Assembly: GCA_015067605.1 (NCBI GenBank) | Contig: SVME01000003.1 | Span: 1 to 56,229, forward strand | Source: Oscillospiraceae bacterium | GTDB taxonomy: Bacteria > Bacillota > Clostridia > Oscillospirales > Oscillospiraceae | DNA: 56,229 nucleotides | Direction: 5' to 3' | Part shown: piece by piece, positions 51,069-56,229 of the stretch | Position numbering within the stretch: position 1 is the stretch's first letter | How the letters are laid out: each line of letters begins with the position of its first letter | Notes under the pieces: generated by a model | Told to the model about the DNA's origin: nothing | Database searches by the model: none | The model's input: only the letters and a program-made list of their open reading frames with translations | Program-made: the position numbers and the translations under genes

Positions 51069-51962
51069 ATGCAAGTCAAAAAGGAAACACAAGTGGCCGG
51101 TGGCGGCGTGCCTACGGCGGCGCAGCTGGAGGCCATCAACGCACAGGCCAAGGGGACGTTGACCGCTGAGCAGGTATACGTTTTTTCTCTGCGGTTGTGC
51201 GACGATCAGATTGACCGTGACGGGGAGCGCTTCGACACCGCCGCCCTACCCCCTCTGGCGAAGCTGTTCATTGGCAAGACCGGCATCGTCGATCACAAGT
51301 GGAGCAGCGATTCCCAAGTGGCACGGATCTTCGCCACGGAAATAGTACAGGAGGATGGGGTCAGCTACATCAAAGCATGGGCCTACATCCGCCGCGGCGG
51401 CCACGCCGACGAGGTCATCGCTGACATTGAGGCCGGCATCAAAAAGGAGATTTCCGTGGGCTGCGCCATGGGACGCAGCGTCTGCTCCATCTGCGGCAGC
51501 GACTACGGCACCTGCGGTCACATGAAGGGCGAGGCCTACGACGGCGCCATCTGCTGTGCCATTTTAAAAGAACCGATGGATGCATACGAATTTTCCTTTG
51601 TGGCTGTTCCCGCTCAGCGGGAGGCCGGCGTATTGAAGGCGCTGGGCAGCCGCCGCACCCTGAAGGAGCTGGCAGAGGAATTCGGGGCGCAGGCAGAATA
51701 TCGTGCGCTGTTCAAAGAAGCGCAGCTGGGTCGGCAGTATCAGGCAGTACTGGGTGACGAGGTGATTCGGCTGTGTCTGGCGCTGGAGCTGGGCATAGAG
51801 GAGCCGGTGCTGCGCAGCATCGTAAGCAAAGTATCCGCCGAGGATCTGATGAAGATGAAGGCAGCGCTGACCGACCGGATGGAGCAGATGTATCCGGTGA
51901 AGTGTCAGCTTCCCGGCTCCGCACCCACCAGCACCACCATCGAAAGCGGATTTATGATCTGA
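51069..51962 (+). CDS. Phage prohead protease / scaffold-type protein
   Basis: A 297-residue protein placed between portal and major capsid genes. The N-terminal half resembles HK97-type head-maturation proteases: VYVFSLRLCDDQIDRDGERF, then GIVDHKWSSD (a likely catalytic His) and KKEISVGCAMGRS with a likely Ser. Next comes a Cys/His segment CSICGSDYGTCGHMKG seen in related Clostridia phage proteases, then YEFSFVAVPAQREAGV. The C-terminal third is helical and may serve as scaffold. AAGGAGG precedes the ATG. The frame is intact. Confidence 0.8.
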   Translation: MQVKKETQVAGGGVPTAAQLEAINAQAKGTLTAEQVYVFSLRLCDDQIDRDGERFDTAALPPLAKLFIGKTGIVDHKWSSDSQVARIFATEIVQEDGVSYIKAWAYIRRGGHADEVIADIEAGIKKEISVGCAMGRSVCSICGSDYGTCGHMKGEAYDGAICCAILKEPMDAYEFSFVAVPAQREAGVLKALGSRRTLKELAEEFGAQAEYRALFKEAQLGRQYQAVLGDEVIRLCLALELGIEEPVLRSIVSKVSAEDLMKMKAALTDRMEQMYPVKCQLPGSAPTSTTIESGFMI

Positions 51963-51967
51963 TAAGC

Positions 51968-52098
51968 AAAACTATCGTTTAGCGTAGTGAAATAAATGTA
52001 GGGGCGACCATTGGTTGTCGGAAATGTAATAATTACAAACGTGCCGGACGAGCGATGCTCGCCCCCACAAATGGGTTTGTGCGCTAAACGATAATTTA
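51968..52098. repeat. Short family A element (131 bp) between protease and capsid genes
   Basis: The left terminus AAACTATCGTTTAGCG and right terminus GCGCTAAACGATAATTTA enclose a core (GTAGGGGCGACCATT... and its partial inverse GAGCGATGCTCGCCCCCAC) unrelated to the 243-bp type. Confidence 0.8.
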
Positions 52099-52160
52099 TC
52101 ACCACAGGAATTACCGGCAAAGCCGGTTTCCAAATATTATTTTTCTTAGGAGGAAAAAAC

Positions 52161-53186
52161 ATGAGTTACGACAATCTGAAGCTGGAAAAGGGTATGTACC
52201 GGCAGGAAGGCAAGTCCTTCACGCAGGTGCTGGAATCTCTGGACCCCAGCGAAAACTACCGGGGCACCGCTCTGGAAGGCACTGACGCCTTCCAGCGTCA
52301 GCTGAAGCGCTTCGGTATCCGGGCCAAGGGCGCAGGCTCCTCCACCGTGGAGAAGTTCTTCCGTACTATGGACAGCGCCGTGCTGTTCCCCGAGTACATC
52401 GCTCGCACCGTCCGTCAGGGCATGGAGGAAAACGACATCCTCCCCGCCATCACCGCCACCACCACGGTGATCGATTCCATGGACTACCGCTCCATCTACT
52501 CCGTGCCCACCGACGAGGACAAGGAGCTGAAGGACGTGGAGGAGGGCACTGCCATCCCCGAAACCGAGGTCAAGTCCAAGGAGAATCTGGTGAGCCTGAG
52601 CAAGCGTGGCCGGATGCTGGTGGCTTCCTACGAGGCCATCCGTTTCCAGAAGCTGGATCTGTTCAGCGTAATGCTGCGCCAGATTGGCGCCTACATCCAG
52701 AAGCAGCAGCTGGCCGACGCGGTGAACGTGCTGATCAACGGCGACGGCAATGAAAACGCCGCCGTCCAGTACACCATCGGCTCCTCCCCCATTTCCGGCT
52801 CCAAGGGTACGCTGGGCTACGAGCAGCTGGTGGAATTCTGGGGTCAGTTCGACCCCTACACCATGAACACCCTCCTCTGCTCCACCGGCACCATGACCAA
52901 CCTGCTGAAGATTCCCGAGCTGCAGAATCCCATGACCGGCCTGAATTTCACCGGCACCGGCAAGGTTGGCACCCCTCTGGGCGCTCAGCTGCACCGCACC
53001 AGCGCCGTAGCCGACGGCGTGATCATCGGTCTGGACAACCGCTACGCACTGGAGCTGGTTCGTGCCGGCGACGTGCTGGTAGAGTATGACAAGCTGATCG
53101 ACCGTCAGCTGGAGCGTGCCGCCATCACCTCCATCTCCGGCTTCGGCAAGATCTGCGACGGTGCCGCCGCTGTACTGAACGTATGA
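52161..53186 (+). CDS. Phage major capsid protein (HK97-fold type)
   Basis: A 341-residue protein in the capsid position with the composition of HK97-like major capsid proteins. It has an N-terminal arm, MDSAVLFPEYIARTVRQGME, an E-loop-like region (VPTDEDKELKDVEEGTAIPE), a spine helix region with LFSVMLRQIGAYIQKQQLAD, and a C-terminal domain ending GFGKICDGAAAVLNV. It builds the icosahedral shell. A strong AGGAGGAAAAAAC site precedes the ATG, fitting high expression. Its stop overlaps the start of the next gene (ATGA). Confidence 0.87.
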   Translation: MSYDNLKLEKGMYRQEGKSFTQVLESLDPSENYRGTALEGTDAFQRQLKRFGIRAKGAGSSTVEKFFRTMDSAVLFPEYIARTVRQGMEENDILPAITATTTVIDSMDYRSIYSVPTDEDKELKDVEEGTAIPETEVKSKENLVSLSKRGRMLVASYEAIRFQKLDLFSVMLRQIGAYIQKQQLADAVNVLINGDGNENAAVQYTIGSSPISGSKGTLGYEQLVEFWGQFDPYTMNTLLCSTGTMTNLLKIPELQNPMTGLNFTGTGKVGTPLGAQLHRTSAVADGVIIGLDNRYALELVRAGDVLVEYDKLIDRQLERAAITSISGFGKICDGAAAVLNV

Positions 53187-53539
53187 ATCTGACGAATCAA
53201 ATTTACGCGCAGGCCCTCCTGTTATCAGGAGGGCTGGAGGCGAAGCAGGAAGCACTGCTGAAGCTGCTGTGTCGGGGAGCGTCCAATTCTCTGGCCGGTC
53301 GTCTGCGGACAGGGCTGACCCCCGATGACTGCAAGGCGGATTTCATCGCCGCCGCCAGCCTGTACGCGCTGGCAGCCCTGTCCGGCTCGGACGATATGGA
53401 CAAGCTGGAGCAGATCACCGTGGGGGACATGACCCTTCGGCGCAGCGATGCCAATGCCGCCGCCAACTGTCTGCGGTATCAGGCGGACCTGATTATTGGG
53501 CCTTACCTGAAGGATCGGTTCTCCTTCCGGGGGGTATGA
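53183..53539 (+). CDS. Phage head-tail connector (adaptor-like) protein
   Basis: A 118-residue helical protein directly after the capsid gene, overlapping it by four bases. The position, size and pattern (LADxxF-type helices: DDCKADFIAAASLYALAALS) fit gp6/gp15-like adaptor proteins that sit under the portal. No unique motif is visible, so the role rests mainly on gene order. Confidence 0.68.
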   Translation: MNLTNQIYAQALLLSGGLEAKQEALLKLLCRGASNSLAGRLRTGLTPDDCKADFIAAASLYALAALSGSDDMDKLEQITVGDMTLRRSDANAAANCLRYQADLIIGPYLKDRFSFRGV

Positions 53540-53540
53540 G

Positions 53541-53873
53541 ATGAAGGCGCTTTTCGACAAACTGCTGGAAAAGTTCGGCGTGGATGCCACCGTGAGCGGA
53601 AAGCCCGCACGGATATTCTTCCAATTCAGCAGCTCCAAAAGCTGGGACAGCATGAATCCCATCATCACCCCTGTGGGTCAGATTCCCGGAGGACAGTACT
53701 TGTACATCGGGCCGGCGGAGCTGGAAATCGCCGCCGGCGACGAGGTGCGGCTGGGCGACACGCCCTACATCATGCGTCGGTGTGAGGTGTATCAGACACA
53801 GGAGGGGCCAATCTACCGCTGGGCACTGTGCGCATTGAAGGGAAAGGAGGTCAAATGGGGTTACCGACCGTAA
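53541..53873 (+). CDS. Putative head-closure (stopper) protein
   Basis: A 110-residue beta-rich protein starting one base after the previous stop. The wording GQYLYIGPAELEIAAGDEVRLGDTPYIMRRCE suggests a small beta-barrel, as in head-closure proteins, which normally follow the adaptor gene. The assignment is by order and predicted fold only. Its 3' end overlaps the next gene. Confidence 0.58.
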   Translation: MKALFDKLLEKFGVDATVSGKPARIFFQFSSSKSWDSMNPIITPVGQIPGGQYLYIGPAELEIAAGDEVRLGDTPYIMRRCEVYQTQEGPIYRWALCALKGKEVKWGYRP

Positions 53874-54196
53874 AGGATGCTGTAATGTATCTGGTTAAGT
53901 ACGGCATCAAGGCCGATATCGGCAATCCGGGCAGCGTGATGCCACATTTAGGGGGCGTGGTTGTAGCGGTGAACACCCACAAGGCATCCCTGACCGAAAA
54001 GACTCTGGTAGGCACTGTTTGTGCCCCCCAGAAGGATGGCATGACCGCTTGCGAATCGCTGGCATCTCTGATTGCCACCTACTGGTGTTCTCAGGGTGCG
54101 GAAACCAGATGGGGCGAATACAGCTTCGACAGCAAGGCAGCCATGCACATGATGAAGGTTTACGGTACCTGGACAAATACCGAAACGGACACATAG
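53855..54196 (+). CDS. Small phage neck/tail-completion-like protein, last gene of the module
   Basis: A 113-residue protein whose ATG follows AAAGGAGG inside the end of the previous gene. It has VKDAVMYLVKYGIKADIGNP, a central LTEKTLVGTVCAP strand pair and GTWTNTETDT at the end. In complete siphophage operons a tail-completion gene of this size follows the closure gene and precedes the major tail gene, but here nothing phage-like follows. The function is inferred only from position. Confidence 0.55.
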   Translation: MGLPTVKDAVMYLVKYGIKADIGNPGSVMPHLGGVVVAVNTHKASLTEKTLVGTVCAPQKDGMTACESLASLIATYWCSQGAETRWGEYSFDSKAAMHMMKVYGTWTNTETDT

Positions 54197-54270
54197 AATA
54201 CTGCCTAATAGCGGGCAGAGCACGCAAAATGGATAGTAGGTATGCATTAAAAAATCTCCTTATCAAATAG

Positions 54271-54299
54271 GGGCCGGCTCACGAGCCGGCCCTGTTTTA
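54271..54299 (+). terminator. Terminator of the phage head module
   Basis: Stem GGGCCGGCT / AGCCGGCCC with a CACG loop, followed by TGTTTTAT, 75 bases after the last phage gene. It marks a clean end to the operon. Confidence 0.85.
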
Positions 54300-54305
54300 T
54301 TGCGG

Positions 54306-54478
54306 TACATTATCGTTTAGCGCACTAGCGGCGAAGCCGCTACAAGGCCCCCTCTGACGAGGGGGCTGTCAAAAATCAGCTTCTCAAAAGCTGATTTTTG
54401 ACTGGGTGAGAGAAAAAGTTGGAGCAAAAGAGCGGGCACTTTGCCGAAAGGGAGTTTTTAGAGATGCCCGATAATTTA
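54306..54478. repeat. Family A element, atypical core (173 bp)
   Basis: The left end TACATTATCGTTTAGCGCACTAG with GCGGCGAAGCCGC is standard. The core contains a CCCCCTCTGACGAGGGGG stem and a TCAAAAATCAGCTTCTC / AAAGCTGATTTTTGA stem, and the right end is CGATAATTTA. It lies between the phage module terminator and the dockerin gene, and nothing else is seen in this gap apart from the two terminators. Confidence 0.72.
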
Positions 54479-54496
54479 CAGTTTCTCGACACGCTC

Positions 54497-54529
54497 CAAA
54501 GGAGTCTGCCGGCGGGCAGACTCCTTTGG
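54497..54529 (-). terminator. Terminator of the GLUG/dockerin protein gene
   Basis: Stem CCAAAGGAGTCTGCC / GGCAGACTCCTTTGG, 13 bases past the stop. The T tract is weak on the minus strand. Confidence 0.68.
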
Positions 54530-54541
54530 TTGAATATGGCA

Positions 54542-56077
54542 TTACCATAAGGGCTCGACTTCGTTGATATGGTCGTAAAGTAGGTTCCAGTCTTTCATAT
54601 TTACCATTCCATTATCGTTCACGTCGGCACACTGGAACGTATATCCGATCAGTTCAGTCTCTTCATTGAAGTAATCGTACATCAATCCCCAGTCCTTCAG
54701 GTTGACACTGCCGTCGCCGGTGATGTCACCCCGAAGGTGAATCGTCGCATCTTGAGAAATATTTGCATTCGATACGGTGATATCGTACATCCTCGTTACA
54801 TGATTCTCTTTGGAAATCACCAACTGATACTGTCCCGATGCCACAGAGCTCAGTTTGTATGTCTGATTTGCTGTAACTGTGGAAGCAATCAAACGGTCGC
54901 CCTGCATCAGCTGAATGGTCACAGGGTCGTTAGAATCGCCAAAGCTTGTAATGGTGCCGGATACATAACATCCATCATTGCGAAGCTGAGGATAAGGATA
55001 ATCGGCTTCCAAATCAATCGTCCATGTATTAACAAAATCAAAGCCAGCATACATCGACGGCATCTTCGCCTGTTCCTGCGTCAGCGCCACAGCGCCGGTG
55101 CTTTTCTTACCGGTGCCATCTAGGTAGTAGCAGTCGGTATTGGTGCCGTTACCAATTGCATAATTATGGGCGGGCTTTCCGACTCTTGCAGCATTGTAGC
55201 ACCGAGTGACCGTCTTGCCGCCAATACCGTACAATCTATAAAGACCAAAATCGCTGTTTATCTTCAAATAACCCGCGTTATAGCAGTCGCTGATTGTCGC
55301 GTCGCCTGCAATACCATGGATATATGCGATACAGCCAACCGTGGGCAAGTATGCGCCAATCGAGCCGCTATTGTGGCACTTCGAAATTGTGGAAGCGCCA
55401 CCGCCTGCAATACCGCCCACATAAACAGTTCCGATGGACCAATTTACATAGGCATCTACTGCACCCGTATTTACACAACCCGTAATGTTGCCGAGGCAAT
55501 ATCCGGAAATGCCGCCAACAAAGCTGGTATATCTTTCGTGGGTGTTTTTTCCGTAAATCGTTGCATTATTAACACAGTTGGAAATAGTACCGCTGCAGTA
55601 AGCCGCAATGCCACCTGCGTTGCAACCCTTTCCCACCGAACACCGCACACTACCTTCAACTGCCAAATTCTTGACCGTTCCGGTAACATTCGCAAACAAG
55701 CCTACGTAGTAAGCGCCGGAGGCATCAGCGGGTGCAGTGGTCACATCAATGCGCAGACCGGTAATTGCATAGCCATTGCCGTCAAAAGTGCCAGAAAAAG
55801 CGTCGTGACCATAGACATTTCCGCTGCCGATAGGATTCCAGCCGTTGCCCATGAAATCCAAATCGCCCCCCTTGGCCGTGGCTTCGGTCAGGTCTAAGTC
55901 ATTCATCAGAATGTAATTCGCCGTCAAATCCTGACGGATACGATTCAGATCCTCAACAGTCCAGATTTCAATGTAACCATCAGAATTTGTACTGCTTGCA
56001 GTTATAGCTGTAGGGAAACTAACCACAAGCATGATTATTGCAATCAGCAAAGCCACCGCTCGTTTCATCTGCTTCAT
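54542..56077 (-). CDS. Secreted GLUG-repeat protein with C-terminal dockerin
   Basis: A 511-residue exported protein. The signal peptide (1-26) is followed by a region that starts with IEIWTVEDLNRIRQDLTANY (the usual opener of GLUG-type surface proteins), then about six GLUG-like beta-helix repeats (GGIAAYCSGTISNCVNNATI and similar). A small beta domain (about 370-445, SGTITSFGDSNDPVTIQLMQ) precedes a type I dockerin: GDITGDGSVNLKDWGLMYDY and ADVNDNGMVNMKDWNLLYDHI carry the Ca2+-binding D/N residues. It resembles the dockerin of the giant protein at 31.6-40.7 kb, so both probably dock to the same cohesin class. No enzyme domain is seen. AGGAGG seven bases before ATG supports the start. Confidence 0.87.
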   Translation of the reverse strand: MKQMKRAVALLIAIIMLVVSFPTAITASSTNSDGYIEIWTVEDLNRIRQDLTANYILMNDLDLTEATAKGGDLDFMGNGWNPIGSGNVYGHDAFSGTFDGNGYAITGLRIDVTTAPADASGAYYVGLFANVTGTVKNLAVEGSVRCSVGKGCNAGGIAAYCSGTISNCVNNATIYGKNTHERYTSFVGGISGYCLGNITGCVNTGAVDAYVNWSIGTVYVGGIAGGGASTISKCHNSGSIGAYLPTVGCIAYIHGIAGDATISDCYNAGYLKINSDFGLYRLYGIGGKTVTRCYNAARVGKPAHNYAIGNGTNTDCYYLDGTGKKSTGAVALTQEQAKMPSMYAGFDFVNTWTIDLEADYPYPQLRNDGCYVSGTITSFGDSNDPVTIQLMQGDRLIASTVTANQTYKLSSVASGQYQLVISKENHVTRMYDITVSNANISQDATIHLRGDITGDGSVNLKDWGLMYDYFNEETELIGYTFQCADVNDNGMVNMKDWNLLYDHINEVEPLW

Positions 56078-56150
56078 ATATTTACCTCCTGTTGATTATT
56101 TGAATTGTGGTTATCCCTTTTAGTAAGCAAGCCAACTAAAAGCAACGTAT

Positions 56151-56229
56151 GTCATTGCGAGGGCCGTAGGCCCGTGGCAATCTCCTGCTGAAATGCTGCA
56201 TCAATAATGACCGTTGAGGAATGAAAATG
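56151..56229. repeat. Family B repeat, left part (cut by window end)
   Basis: GTCATTGCGAGGGCCGTAGG, GTGGCAATCTCC and the centre CATCAATAATGACCGTTGAG match the inverse of the copy at 3731-3910; the right end lies beyond the window. Confidence 0.75.

Noticed and set aside
47670..54300. Prophage attachment sites (att) around the head module
   Set aside because: I saw no direct repeat at the two ends other than family A elements, no tRNA gene, and no integrase, so an integration event cannot be supported.
1..56229. CRISPR array
   Set aside because: The repeats are dispersed 45-361 base elements with inverted ends, not regularly spaced direct repeats, and no cas genes are present.

Overview
The window reads as a chromosomal segment of an anaerobic, spore-forming Clostridia bacterium, most likely a gut Oscillospiraceae/Ruminococcaceae relative. 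The evidence is a spoIIE gene, a T-box leader, a group B-type [FeFe] hydrogenase, pyruvate phosphate dikinase, dockerin-bearing surface proteins, a starch-binding-type surface protein, and abundant Clostridia-style palindromic repeats. Most genes have AGGAGG-type ribosome binding sites and many have clear sigma-A promoters. No rRNA, tRNA or CRISPR array was recognised.

Layout. 0.2-1.4 kb: DnaQ-like exonuclease and CYTH protein (minus, ATGA-coupled). 1.6-3.6 kb: spoIIE (plus). 4.0-10.6 kb: exopolysaccharide regulation and assembly genes on the minus strand: a CpsB-type PHP phosphatase, a membrane nucleotide-sugar 4,6-dehydratase, an anchored Ig-like protein and two Wzz/BY-kinase fusions with tyrosine-rich tails. 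10.7-12.4 kb: ABC exporter. 12.8-13.2 kb: small lipoprotein. 13.6-21.9 kb: one minus-strand operon behind a T-box leader: acyl-CoA synthetase, Na+/solute symporter, iorA, iorB, phenylacetate-CoA ligase and an ACT-domain protein. 22.1-22.9 kb: amidohydrolase. 23.1-26.9 kb: secreted starch-binding-type protein with an internal 345-residue tandem duplication. 27.4-29.1 kb: S26-like peptidase and nucleotidyltransferase pair. 29.5-31.0 kb: [FeFe] hydrogenase. 31.2 kb: an orphan 46-residue peptide gene with an ideal promoter and terminator. 31.6-40.7 kb: a giant BspA-LRR/FN3/dockerin protein. 41-46.3 kb: LicD-like remnant, zinc-ribbon protein, desulfoferrodoxin-BFD fusion, Ca2+/Na+ antiporter and ppdK. 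46.6-47.6 kb: zinc-ribbon membrane protein. 47.8-54.2 kb: a phage head module (terminase to head-tail connectors) with no tail, lysis, integrase or regulator genes. 54.5-56.1 kb: a second dockerin protein with GLUG-type repeats.

Two families of small non-coding repeats run through the window. Family A (13 copies or remnants) has termini of the form TAAATTATCGTTTAGC and looks like a MITE with a TA target. Three copies sit at three successive gene junctions of the phage head module and two lie inside the T-box operon. Family B (5 copies) has CATTGCGAG...GTGGCAATC palindromic ends.

The most notable points are: (1) the T-box operon, whose predicted specifier UUC (Phe) suggests that IOR, PaaK and a transporter work as an aryl-acid salvage route to phenylalanine that is switched on by starvation; (2) the orphan peptide gene and the nearby peptidase/nucleotidyltransferase pair; (3) the intact but tail-less capsid module; (4) the superoxide reductase fused to a [2Fe-2S] BFD domain. 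All family assignments come from motif recognition by eye, without database searches.
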